The translations under genes were made by a program, and so were the position numbers. 64,000 bases of DNA from Bos javanicus (Eukaryota; Chordata; Mammalia; Artiodactyla; Bovidae), in NCBI RefSeq assembly GCF_032452875.1, contig NC_083873.1:78179987-78243986 (forward strand). Reading direction: 5' to 3'. The notes below the pieces were generated by a model that worked only from the letters and a program-made list of their open reading frames with translations, did no database searches and was not told where the DNA came from. Every line of letters starts with the position of its first letter. The first letter of the stretch is position 1. Positions 1 through 10,550 of the stretch are shown here, in pieces.

Positions 1-70
1 AGATGAGATAAATTTATGCTATCAGGGCATTAAGTAGTGATTTTTTGTCAAAAATTACATGTATGGATGC
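1..70. other. unassigned flank
   Basis: AT-rich sequence before the first BovB. I recognise nothing in it, and no clear duplicate of it follows the element. Confidence 0.5.
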
Positions 71-844
71 AGGAGAAGTGACAAATAGATTTAAGGGACT
101 GCATCTGATAGACGAGTGCCTGATGAACTATGGATGGAGGTTCATGACATTTTACAGGAGACAGGGATCAAAACCATCCCCCTGAAAAAGAAATGCAAAA
201 AAGCAAAATGGTTGTCTGAGGAGGCCTTATAAATAGCTGTGAAAAGAAGAGAAGTGAAAAGCAAGGAGAAAAGGAAAGATATACTCATCTGAATGCAGAG
301 TTGCAAAGAATAGCAAGGAGAGATAAGAAAGCTTTCCTCAGTGATCGGTACAAAAATATAGAGGAAAAAATAGAATGGGAAAGACTAGAGATCTCTTCAA
401 GAAAATTAGAGATACCAAGGAAACATTTCATGCAAAGATGGGCACAATAAAGGACAGAAATGGCATAGACCTAATAGAAGCAGAAGATATAAAGAAGAGG
501 TGGCAAGAATACACAGAGGAACTGTACAAAAAAGATCTTCATGACCCAGACAATCACAATGGTGTGATCACTCACCTAGGCCAGACATCCTGGAATGTGA
601 AGTCAAGTGGGCCTTAGGAAGCATCAGTAAGAACAAAGCTAGTGGAGGTGATGGAATTCCAGTTGAGCTATTTCAAATCCTGAAAGATGATGCTGTGAAA
701 GTGCTGCACTCAATATGCCAGTATACTCAAATTTGGAAAACTCAGCAGTGACCACAGGACTGGAAAAGGTCAGTATTCATTTCAATCCCAAAGAAAGGCA
801 ATGCCAAAGAATGCTCAAACTACTGCACAATTGTACTCATCTCA

Positions 845-1259
845 GTTCAGTTCAGTCGCTCAGTCATGTCCGACTCTATGCAACCCCATGAACTGCAGGA
901 CTCCAGGCCTTCCTGTCCATCTCCAACTCCCAGAGTCCACCCAACCCCATGTCCATTGTGTCGGTGATGCCATCCAACTATTTCCTCCTCTGTCATCCCC
1001 TTCTCCTCCTGCCCTCAATCTTTCCCAGCATCAGGGTCTTTTCAAATGAGTCAGCTCTCCACATCAGGTGGCCAAAGTATTGGAGTTTCAGCTTCATCAG
1101 TCCCTCCAATGAACAGCCAGGACTGATCTCCTTTAGGATGGACTGGTTGGATCTCCTTGCACTCCAACGGACTCTCAAGAGTTTTTTCCAAGGCCACATT
1201 TCAAAAGCATCAATTCTTCAGTGCTCAGCTTTCTTTATAGTCAAACTCTCATGATCCAT
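845..1259 (-). mobile_element. BovB 3'-end fragment nested in BovB
   Basis: Reversed, 5'-truncated BovB 3' end of about 415 bp. Its tail appears as GTTCAG repeats at the left edge. The 11-bp TSD TACTCATCTCA flanks it at 834-844 and 1260-1270, so this is a clean target-primed insertion younger than its host BovB. Confidence 0.93.
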
Positions 1260-1891
1260 TACTCATCTCACATGCTAGTAAAGTAGTGCTTAAAATTCTC
1301 CAAGCCAGGCTTCAGCAATATGTGAACCGTGAAATTCCAGATGTTCAAGCTGGTTTTACAAAAGGCAGAGGAACCAAAGATCAAATTGCCAACATCTGTT
1401 GGATCATCGAAAAATCAAGAGAGCTCCAGAAAACATTGATTTCTGCTTTATTGACTATACCAAAGCCTTTGACTGTGTGGATCACAATAAACTGTGGAAA
1501 ATTCCTTAAGAGATGGGAATACCACAGCACCTGACCTTTTCTTGAGAAATCTGTATGCAGGTCAGGAAGCAACAGTTAGAACTGGACCTGGAACAATAGA
1601 CTGGTTCCAAATAGGAAAAGGAGTATGCCAAGGCTGTATTTTGTTACCCTGCTTATTTAACTTCTATGCAGAGTACATCATGAGAAATGCTTGTGCTGGA
1701 AGAAGCACAAGCTGAAATCAAGATTACTGGGAGAAACACCATTAACCTCAGATATGCAGATGACACCACCCTTATGGCAGAAAGTGAAGAAGAACTAAAG
1801 AGCCTCTTGATGAAAGTAAAAGAGGAGAGTGTAAAAGTTGGCTTAAAGCTCAATATTGAGAAAATAAAGATCATGGCATCCAGTCCCATCA

Positions 1892-2798
1892 GATCAGATC
1901 AGATCAGATCAGTTGCTCAGTCGTGTCCGACTCTTTGCGACCCCATGAATCGCAGCACGCCAGACCTCCCTGTCCATCACCAACTCCCAGGGTTCACTCA
2001 GACTCACGTCCATCGAGTCAGTGATGCCATCCAGCCATCTCATCCTCTGTCATCCCCTTCTCCTCCTGCCCCCAATCCCTCCCAGCATCAGAGTCTTTTC
2101 CAATGAGTCAACTCTTTGCATGAGGTGGCCAAACCACTGGAGTTTCAGCTTTAGCATCATTCCCCCCAGGGCTGATCTCCTTCAGAATGGACTGGTTGGA
2201 TCTCCTTGCAGTCCAAGGGACTCTCAAGAGTCTTCTCCAACACCACACTTCAAAAGCATCAATTCTTCAGCACTCAGCCTTCTTCACAGTCCAACTCTCA
2301 CATACATACACGACCACAGGAAAAACCATAGTCTTGACTAGATGGACCTCTGTTGGCAAAGTAATGTCTCTGCTTTTGAATATGCTATCTACGTTGGTCA
2401 TAACTTTCCTTCCAAGGAGTAAGCGTCTTTTAATTTCATGGCTGCGGTCACCATCTGTAGTGATTTTGGAGCCCAGAAAAATCAAGTCTGACACTGTTTC
2501 CACTGTTTCCCCATCTATTTCCCATGAAGTGGTGGGATCAGATGCCATGATCTTCGTTTTCTGAATGTTGAGTTTTAAGCCAACTTTTTCACTCTCCAGT
2601 TTCACTTTCATCAAGAGGTTTTTGAGTTTCTCTTCACTTTCTGCCATAAGGGTCGTGTCATCTGCATATCTGAGGTTATTGATATTTCTCCTGGCAATCT
2701 TGATTCCAGCTTGTGTTTCTTCCAGTCCAGCGTTTCTCATGATATGCTCTGCATAGAAGTTAAATAAACAGGGTGACAATATACAGCCTTGATGAACT
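1892..2798 (-). mobile_element. BovB 3' half nested in BovB
   Basis: Reversed 5'-truncated BovB of about 907 bp with a GATCA-type 3' tail at 1892-1912. On the minus strand, 2267-2779 is an open 170-codon stretch covering part of the RT palm with NNLRYADDTTLMAE intact and the thumb region. The flanking 6-bp word CCATCA is duplicated. The long open frame suggests it is younger than its host BovB. Confidence 0.9.
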
Positions 2799-3340
2799 CC
2801 ATCACTTCATGGCAAATAGTTGGGGAAACAGTGGAAACAGTGGCTGACTTTATTTTGGGGGCTCCAAAATCACTGCAGATGGTGACTGCAGCCATGACAT
2901 TCAAAGATGCTTGTTCCTTGGAAGGAAAGGTATGACCAACCTAGACAGTATATTAAAAAGCAGAGACATTACTTGGCCAACAAAGGTTCATCTAGTCAAA
3001 GATGTGGTTTTTCCAGTATTCATGTATGGATGTGAATGTTGGACTAAAGGAGATCAGTTGTGAGTATTCTTTGGAAGGACTGATATTGAAGCTGAAACTC
3101 CAGTATTTTGGCCACCTGATGCGGAGAGCTGACTCATTTGAAAAGACCCTGATGCTGGGAAAGATTGTAGGCAGGAGGAGAAGGGAATGACAGAGGATGA
3201 GATGGTTGGATGGCTCACTGACTCACTGGACATAAGTTTGATTAAACTCCGGGAGTTGTTGATGGACAGGGAGGACTGGCGTGCCTGTGGCCCATGGTGT
3301 CGTAAAGAGTCGGACATGACTGAGTGAATGAACTGACTGA

Positions 3341-3470
3341 TTTTTTTTTAATTAATTTTTTTTTATTGAAGGATGATTGCTTTACAGAATTATGTTGTTT
3401 TCTGTCATGTATGTATGTTTGTATGTATATGTGTATATGTGTGTATATAGTATAAAAGCTTGCCAACTAT
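3341..3470 (-). mobile_element. L1 3'-end fragment
   Basis: Poly(T), then the reverse complement of a ruminant L1 3' terminus (TTTATTGAAGGATGATTGCTTTACAG-like block, split here for length) and a TATG/TGTA-rich stretch. It abuts the outer BovB tail directly, so the BovB may have landed in the L1 poly(A). Confidence 0.7.
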
Positions 3471-4036
3471 AAATTGGTAAAGGTGCTTTCATAATCTGTC
3501 AACTATTTTTCTTTCTTGGAAAAAGTAGAATTTAGTTTTTTTTTGTTTTTTTATTCTTGATGCTTTAATATGGCCTATGGCTTCTTTAATTTGATTTTTC
3601 AAACTTTTTAATTATCTGATAACAGTAGATCACTTTGAAAACTAAGATTGAGAAAGGAAAGAAAGTATCTTTCTTTCCCATCTCAAGAATGAAAGGCTAA
3701 ATAGGCAAATGCAATTTTTTTTTTTTTAATATATACTTCGGGTCTGAGGTTTAACAGGGCAGAAGCAGACAGGAAAGCTAAGAAAAGCTCTCTCTTCCAA
3801 AAGGAATACCTTTTTGGTATTTATTCATATGTCTGAAAGACTCTTTGTTTTGTAGTGTTTTCCTTTCTGGATTTCTTTTTTCTTCTTCTTCCCCCTTTCC
3901 AGTTGTGCACCTTCCTTCCTTTAGGAGGTCCCATGAAAGCTTGGAGAAGTTAGGGTGGGATGTAGTGGAAGTCAGGTAGAAAATTGGCAACTCAGGAAAA
4001 TTTTGTTCAAGAATGTTTTAATAAGTTCTAGAGTAG
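3471..4036. other. unassigned stretch
   Basis: AT-rich DNA with T-runs near 3536 and 3715. No repeat family or coding signal recognised. The minus-strand open frame at 3778-3990 has no family resemblance. Confidence 0.5.
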
Positions 4037-4692
4037 TGTTGAGGTCCTTTAATGGACTCAATCTGGTGGTCTGGAGTCGATGATAAGAAAGTAAAAGAGA
4101 GAGAGAAAGAGGCTGATATTCCTTGGTTTATGCAGAAAACCAATAAAGCCCTTTGACACCTGGCTTGCGTCGCTCACGAAGGCACCTGGCACCCTCTTTA
4201 GGGGTGAAGGCACAGTGCACCTTCACCAGAGGGTCTTAGAAGCCTGGGCAGGAGAATGAGCATGACGGGTCTCTGTGCTCCAAAGAATTAGCCTGAGAGA
4301 GAGAGAGAGACAAAGCAAGACATGGGGACCAAAGCTCTGATGGAGCAAAGGTGTTTTATTCAACATGGTGTGGGCATATATACTGTCTTAATGAGGTAGT
4401 TATTCTCATCAAAGATAAAGATTAAAATTCCAGACTTACAAAACATAGGTGATTCATATTAAAGAGAGAGAGTTGTAAACAATCACATTTACCATATGGT
4501 TCATAAGAAGGAAGAGGGTACTTATCACCGTATTGAAAAACTAATGAAGGAAATGTCTGGATTCCTCAGTCCCCTGGGAGAGGCTTGCCTCTCCTCTTAA
4601 TTCCTGAATATTCAGGAATTAATAAGGAACAGAAGATTCCTGACAGATCCAAAACAGCACACAGGAAGCCTCCTGTTAAATGCTTCCTGACA
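4037..4692 (-). mobile_element. solo LTR, ruminant class II ERV
   Basis: A 656-bp element that on the minus strand begins TGTCAGG and ends CAACA, flanked by a perfect 6-bp duplication GAGTAG (4031-4036 and 4693-4698). Six-base duplications are typical of class II (beta/ERVK) proviruses. In minus orientation it has a TATA-like box (plus 4372-4385), an AATAAA signal (TTTATT at 4355-4360), a CT-rich stretch and a terminal segment close to the LTR at 35049-35659. No internal gag/pol/env follows, so it is a recombined solo LTR. I would place it near the BTLTR1 type, but the name is uncertain. Confidence 0.9.
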
Positions 4693-5014
4693 GAGTAGTA
4701 GATCCCAGAGCCTGGCTTTGACTTCAGAGAAAACAGACAAGTGTATTGCTCAATCAACAATTTGAACAACTCAGTGGGTCAAAAAGAAGCTTTGACGATA
4801 ACAAGGCTAAGATACTACTCATCACTCTGGGGCCAAAGGACAGCGTGGTATTGCTCCCTGTATAAGATTTCAAAATGTATCACACAGCTGGCTTAGACCT
4901 TGGGTTTCCCAATTATTGTTTTTTAATGGAGATAAAATTAATGTCTTCCACATGCCTGGAAGTTTATGAACCAGCTTTTGAAGATATAAAATGATAAGAG
5001 TTTTAATCTACTCA
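4693..5014. other. unassigned stretch
   Basis: After the LTR duplication the sequence is unique to my eye, with no coding signal. Confidence 0.45.
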
Positions 5015-5160
5015 AAGAAGCACTAGAGCACAGTGATTAAAATATGAATCCTGGAAATATATCCTTAAGTCTGTGTGACATTTGGGCAAGTTATTTAACC
5101 TCACTGTAACTCACTTTGTCTAAAAAAAATTTAAATTTAACTATTAAAATACTTAAAATT
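5015..5160 (+). repeat. MIR SINE
   Basis: Contains the MIR core: CACAGTGATTAAA-like start, a tRNA-derived box, then the GGGCAAGTTATTTAACCTC block at about 5091-5110. Diverged, as expected for an old mammalian SINE. Confidence 0.75.
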
Positions 5161-5473
5161 GCACCTTGTATATAGTGAATACTTAGTCATGATTATAGTT
5201 ATTTGAAATAGATCCCTTTTTAAAAAATTTTCCCCTGTAATAAATGGATATGCTCTTAGTCTTTTCTAATATCTCCTATTCTATCCATAAGGCCAAGTGT
5301 GGATAGTCTTCCCTGATCACCATTCTAAGGGTCCAGGGACATATATATTCCTGTTTTTCTTGGTAGATGAAGATAGTGCTTAGTGCAATAAGCACTTTTT
5401 TAGCTGCACAGTATTTTTTTGTGCCACAAATTACCTGTGCATCCACAATAAAGATGTACTAGCCAGATATCTT
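5161..5473. other. unassigned stretch
   Basis: AT-rich and apparently unique. No repeat or coding feature recognised. Confidence 0.45.
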
Positions 5474-5787
5474 GGGCATCCCTGATAGCTCACTTGGTAA
5501 AATATTTACCTGCAATACAGGAGACCCCAGTTCAATTCCTGGGTCAGGAAGATCCACTGGAGAAGGGATAGGCTACCCACTCCAGTATTCTTGGGCTTCC
5601 CTGGTGGCTCAGCTGGTAAAGAATCCACCTGCAATGCAGGAGACCTGGGTTCCAACCCTGGGTTGTGAAGATCCCCTAGAGAAAGGAAAGGCTACCCACT
5701 CCACTATTCTGACCTAGAGAATTCCATAGACTGTATAGTCCATGGGGTCATAAAGAGTCAGATACAACTGATCAACTTTCACTTTAT
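5474..5787 (+). mobile_element. Bov-tA SINE with duplicated tRNA-derived head
   Basis: Two tandem tRNA(Glu)-like heads (GGGCATCCCTGATAGCTCA at 5474 and GGGCTTCCCTGGTGGCTCA at about 5593), each with a pol III B-box-like segment, precede one Bov-A body ending in CAACTTTCACTT. The first head unit ends in CAGTATTCTT exactly where the second begins. The same architecture recurs on the minus strand at 12939-13252. Confidence 0.9.
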
Positions 5788-6339
5788 TTCTTCTTCAGCC
5801 AGAGATCTTAGTTTATTCATTTACAATATATAGACTTTATCTTTAAAGATCACCATATCTGTGAAACTCATCATTAATGCATAGTCTTGACACAAAAATA
5901 TGCTTCCTTTAAGGATATTTTTCTTTAAGCATATTTATAGGGAATTTCACAAATTTTCAAATACAACCCTGTATACTCTACCTACTAAAAATCTTGCAGT
6001 CAGTTATTGCTAATTCTTGGACTAGGAGGAAATTTTAGATCTCAAGTTTATAGTCCACTGAGCTTAAAGTTAATCACAGAGTGTTCTAAGATTAAGTGCT
6101 ATATTTACAGAATTAACAACTCTCTTTAGAAACATAGCCCAATTGGTTTGCCACACATGCCAATCTCTTCAGAACCTGCAGAGAGCGCAGAAGGCTGACT
6201 GTACAGTGCTGTTTTATACAAGAGATTTGAGCATCTGCAGATTTCGGTCTCCACAGGAGAGTCATGGAACCAATCTTCCACAAACATTGAGAGGACAACT
6301 GTAATAAAAATATGCAATCATTGGTTCATGGTACTACTT
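5788..6339. other. unassigned stretch
   Basis: Apparently unique sequence. Short minus-strand frames at 6113-6317 overlap each other in two frames and show no family match, so I do not call them genes. Confidence 0.45.
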
Positions 6340-6456
6340 CTCATGTAGGTGAGTGTGTATATGTGTGTGTATATATATGGTATGTGTTTTTATCTATACC
6401 AGTAATGTATATATGTGCCTATGTGTACATATATATACACATAGATGTGTGTTTGT
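6340..6456. repeat. TG/TA low-complexity tract
   Basis: Alternating GT, TATA and CATA runs next to a BovB fragment. Confidence 0.8.
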
Positions 6457-6458
6457 TA

Positions 6459-7030
6459 GTTCAGTTGCTCAGTCATGTCCAACTCTTTATGACCCCATTG
6501 ACTGCAGCATGCCAGGCTTCCCTGTCCATCACCAACTCCTGGAGCCTATTCAAACTCATGTCTATAGCGTCAGTGATGCCATCCAACCACCTCATCCTCT
6601 ATCATCCCCTTCTCCTCCCGTCTTCAATCTTTCCTAAGAAACAGAGTCTTTTCCAATGAGTCGATTCTTCACAACAGGTGGCCAGAGTATTGGAATTTCA
6701 GCTTCAGCATCAGTCCTTTCAATGAATATTCAGGACTGATTTCCTTTAGGATGTACTGGTTGGGTTTCCTTGCAGTCCAAGGGACTCTCAATGAGTCTTC
6801 TCCAACACCACAGTTCAAAAGCATCAATTTGTCAGTGCTCAGCTTTCTTTAGTCCAACTCTCCCATCCATACATGACTACTGGAAAAACCACAGCCTTGA
6901 CTAGATAAACCTTTGTTGGTAAAGTAATGTTTCTGCTTTTCAATATGCTGTCTAGGTTGGTCACAGCTTTTCTTCCAAAGAACAAGCATCTTCTAATTTT
7001 GTGGCTGCAGTCACCGTCTGCAGTGATTTT
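6459..7030 (-). mobile_element. BovB 3'-end fragment
   Basis: About 570 bp of reversed BovB 3' end, from the GTTCAGTTGCTCAG tail to the CTGCAGTGATTTTG block. It is moderately diverged, and the RT C-terminal frame on the minus strand (6839-7090) is broken. No convincing TSD, since both flanks are GT/TA-rich. Confidence 0.88.
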
Positions 7031-7203
7031 GTGTAGACTCACATATATTTGACATACATATGTATACATACATGGCATACAGAGATACATACAATGATGG
7101 AAATAATATATGTGTGTATCCTTATATTATTGATGATTAAATCATTGCAGATTTCTGATTTACAGAAGTCAGTCACTTATAGACTATGAGTTATCATTTT
7201 AAA
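7031..7203. other. short unassigned stretch
   Basis: AT-rich, starting with a CATA/TACA run. Nothing recognised. Confidence 0.4.
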
Positions 7204-7408
7204 CCTATTATTTTAATATTATATTTATTTGGCTACATTAGGTCTTAGTTGCCATGTTGGAATTTTTTAGCTACAGCATGTGGAATCTTTTGTTTTTAAG
7301 TTATAGCATGTGAACTGTTCATGGGATCCAGTCCCTGACCAGGGATCAAACCTGAGCCACCTGCATTGGGAGCACAGAGCCTTAGCCACTAGATCACCAA
7401 GGCTCAAA
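7204..7408 (-). mobile_element. CHR-type tRNA SINE
   Basis: Reverse-oriented artiodactyl tRNA SINE. The right part (CCAGTCCCTGACCAGGGATC, then a CACTAGATCACCAAGG head) is the reverse complement of the tRNA-like promoter; the left part is the diverged body. Confidence 0.75.
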
Positions 7409-7952
7409 AACACTTAAATATTGAGCTCTAATATTTCAATTATTGTTTTTTATAATACAGATAACTCAACTGTATTAATAATCAGTAGTCTAAGATATTA
7501 TGCTGAGGTAAAATACAAGAACATCTGATAATGATATTTACAAATGCTTCTACTAAAGATTAAAAATAGAAAATAGGGACTGGTTCATATCTGTAAAAGG
7601 AGACTTTCCACTAGTGATGGTATGGTATAAAGTATATGAGGCATATGGTTTGCGAGAGCTTTTCAAATGGACTATAGGAGCAAAACTGGCTTTTTCATTT
7701 ATTAGCAGTGTGATCTTGGACAGCATTTCTTCATGTGTCAAGTGCATGTAATGGATGTGGGACAGTGCTGGGCACATCCTAATTGTAATGAAATAGTGGA
7801 GACTCTCCCAGGTCTATAATTATATGAAATAGTAATGAGGGTTTCTTTAGCCATGTGATACTGAAGAGTATGAACTCAATGAAATGAACACTTTAATTCT
7901 TATTTATTATATGCATTTACAGTATAAAGGAATACCTTACAGAACTTAGCTT
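7409..7952. other. unassigned stretch
   Basis: AT-rich unique-looking DNA up to the Bov-A2 TSD. The minus-strand frame 7553-7777 has no recognisable domain. Confidence 0.45.
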
Positions 7953-7964
7953 GAAACTTGGTAC

Positions 7965-8204
7965 TGCTGCTGCTGCTAAGTCACTTCAGTCGTGTCTGAC
8001 TCTGTGCGACCCCATAGATGGCAGCCCACCAGGCTCCCCCATCCCTGGGATTCTCCAGGCAAGAACACAGGAGTGGGTTGCCATTTCCTTCTCCAATGCA
8101 TGAAAGTGAAAAGCGACAGTGAAATTGCTCTTCACGACCCCATGGACTACAGCCTACCAGGCTCCTCCGTCCATGGGATTTTCCAGGCAAGAGTACTGGA
8201 GTGG
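7965..8204 (+). mobile_element. Bov-A2 SINE, 3'-shortened
   Basis: Dimeric Bov-A2 starting with TGCTGCTGCTGCTAAGTC. The second monomer stops after GGAGTGGG, lacking the usual end. A 12-bp TSD GAAACTTGGTAC flanks it (7953-7964 and 8205-8216). Confidence 0.95.
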
Positions 8205-8592
8205 GAAACTTGGTACAGTTGGAGGTAATATGAGGAGGGTGATGTATTTTGTAGGGTTCTCCAAAGAATAGAATCCTGTTCTGGGTGAGAAGAAGGATGT
8301 GGGGAGAGAAGAGGAGGATTATGAGGAATGGGCTCAAGTAATATGGATGTTGTGAATGCTCTCACTAAGCCGAGGATCCAGAGGGCTGGCAGTATAATTC
8401 AGTCTGATTCTGAAAGCCTGAAAATGAGGAAAGTTGAGGTTTGTAAATCCCAGTACTAGTGCAGGAGAAGATGAGATGAGATGTCCCAGCTGGTACAGGA
8501 ATCTAGGAAAAAAGAGCAAATTCCTTCTTCCTTCACATTTTGTTCTATTTAGGCCCACAATGGATTGAATAATGTCTACTTACCTACATTCT

Positions 8593-10550
8593 TTGAGATT
8601 GGACTGAAAACTGACCTTTTCCAGTCCTGTGGCCAAGACTGAGTTTTCCAAATTTGCTGGCATATTGAGTGTAGCACTTTCACAGCATCATCTTTCAGGA
8701 TTTGAGATAGCTCAACTGGAATTCCATCACCTCCACTAGCTTTGTTCGTAGTGATGCTTTCTAAGGCCCACTTGACTTCACATTCCAGGATGTCTGGCTC
8801 TAGGTGAGTGATAATACCATTGTGATTATCTTGGTCATGAAGATATTTTTTGTACAGTTCTTCTGTGTATTATTGCCACCACTGCTTAATATCTTCTGCT
8901 TCTGTTAGGTCCATACAATTTCTGTCCTTTATCGAGCCCATCTTTGCATTAAATGTTTCCTCGGTATCTCTAATTTTCTTGAAGAGATCTCTAGTCTTTC
9001 CCATTCTATTGTTTTCCTCTATTTCTTTGCATTGATCACTGAGGAAGGCTTTCTTATCTCTCCTTGCTATTCTTTGGAACTCTGCATTCAGATGCTTATA
9101 TCTTTCCTTTACTCCTTTTCTTTTTGCTTCTCTTCTTTTTACAGCTATTTGTAAGGCCTCCCCAGACAGCCATTTTGCTTTTTTGCATCTCTTTTCCATG
9201 GGGATGGTCTTGATCCCTGTCTCCTATACAATGTCATGAACCTCCATGCATAGTTCATCAGGCACTCTATCTATCAGGTCTAGTCCCTTAAATCTATTTC
9301 TCACTCCACTGTATAATCATAAGGGATTTGATTTAGGTCATACCTGAATGGTCTAGTGGTTTTCCCTACTTTCTTCAATTTCAGTCTGAATTTGGCAATA
9401 AGGAATTCATGATCTCAGCCACAGTCAGCTCCTGGTCTTGTTTTTGCTGACTGTATAGAGCTTCTCCATCTTTGGCTGGAAAGAATATAATCAATCTGAT
9501 TTCAGTGTTGACCATCTGGTGATGTCCATGTGTAGAGTCTTCTCTTGTGTTGTTGAAAGAGGGTATTTGCTATGACCAGTGCATTTTCTTGGTAAAACTC
9601 TATTAGTCTTTGCCCTGCTTCATTCTGTATTCCAAGGCCAAATTTGCCTGTTACTCCAGGTGTTTATTGACTTCCTACTTTTGCATTCCAGTCCCCTATA
9701 ATGAAAAGGACATCTTGTTTGGGTGTTAGTTCTAAAAGGTCTTGTAGGTCTTCATAGAACCATTCAACTTCAGCTTTTTCAGCATTACTGGTTGGGGCAA
9801 AGGCTTGGATTACTGTGATATTGAATGGTTTGCCTTGGAAACGAACAGAGATCATTCTGTCATTTTTGAGACTGCATCCAAGTACTGCATTTCAAACTCT
9901 TTTGTTGACCATTATGGCTACTCCATTTTTTTCTAAGGGATTCCCGGCCACAGTAGTAGGCAGAATGGTCATCTGAGTTAAATTCACCCATTCCAGTCAT
10001 TTTAGGTAGCTGATTCCTAAAATGTCGATGTTCTCTCCTGCCATCTCCTGTTTGACCACTTCCAATTTGCCTTGATTCATGGACCTAACATTCCAGGTTC
10101 CTATGCAATATTGCTCTTTACAGCATTGGACCTTACTTCTATCACCAGTCACATCCACAACTGGGTATTGTGTTTGCTTTGGCTCCATCCCTTCATTCTT
10201 TCTGGAGTTCTTTGTCCACTGATCTCCAGTAGCATATTGGGCACCTACTGACCTGGAGAGTTCCTCTTTAAGTATCCTATCATTTTGCCTTTTCATACCA
10301 TTCATAGGGTTCTCAAGGCAAGAATACTGAAGTTGTTTGCCATTCCCTTCTCCAGCGGACCACATTCTGTCAGACCTCTCCACCATGACCCTCCCTTCTT
10401 GGGTGGCTCCACAGGGCATGGCTTAATTTCATTGAGTTAGACAAGACTGTGGTCCTAGTGTGATTAGATTGACTAGTTTCTGTGATTATGGTTTCAGTGT
10501 GTCTGCCCTCTGATGCCCACTTGCAACACCTACCGTCTTACTTGGGTTTC
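8593..10550 (-). pseudogene. BovB ORF, endonuclease and pre-RT portion (inverted)
   Basis: Minus-strand remnants in order from 10550: 5' end and N-terminal block (9997-10419, containing YCIGTWNVRSMNQGKLEVVK, an APE-type endonuclease opening), the endonuclease centre (9664-9855, with FIIGDWNAKVG, the GDxN active-site block), and the pre-RT region (8870-9199, with KTRDLFKKIRDTEETFNAK). Frames are broken between these blocks. The inversion separates this part from the RT catalytic core at 10551-11849, so no complete protein can be read. Confidence 0.88.

Larger units (their letters stand above)
71..3200 (+). pseudogene. BovB reverse transcriptase ORF remnant
   Basis: This is the broken RT-containing ORF of the BovB. 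Recognisable pieces are the pre-RT block (375-617, with KTRDLFKKIRDTKETFHAKMG), the finger/palm block around 1286-1534 (DCVDHNK-like, frameshifted), and an intact YADD catalytic box at 1753-1764 followed by the thumb-like EEELKSLLMKVKEE block. Stops, frameshifts, the two insertions and the loss of the endonuclease half make it non-functional. In an intact RTE element this protein would nick the target and reverse-transcribe its own RNA. It has no host neighbours and there is no sign of use as a host gene. Confidence 0.85.
71..3340 (+). mobile_element. BovB (RTE) LINE, 5'-truncated, with two nested insertions
   Basis: The copy starts inside the BovB ORF between endonuclease and RT, and ends with the BovB 3' tail at 3300-3340. 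It is split by reversed BovB fragments at 845-1259 and 1892-2798. The flanking BovB sequence joins exactly across both gaps: the target word is duplicated as TACTCATCTCA at 834-844/1260-1270 and CCATCA at 1886-1891/2799-2804. Near 3045 the sequence jumps from the GTTGGACT block to the AAGGAGATCAG block, a private internal deletion of roughly 100 bp. The outer copy has no convincing TSD. Confidence 0.93.

Noticed and set aside
5596..5670. Functional tRNA gene
   Set aside because: The tRNA resemblance comes from the Bov-tA head; the rest of the SINE follows and the cloverleaf is degraded.
6113..6317. Small novel gene
   Set aside because: Two overlapping frames of about 60 codons without any recognisable motif or supporting signals.
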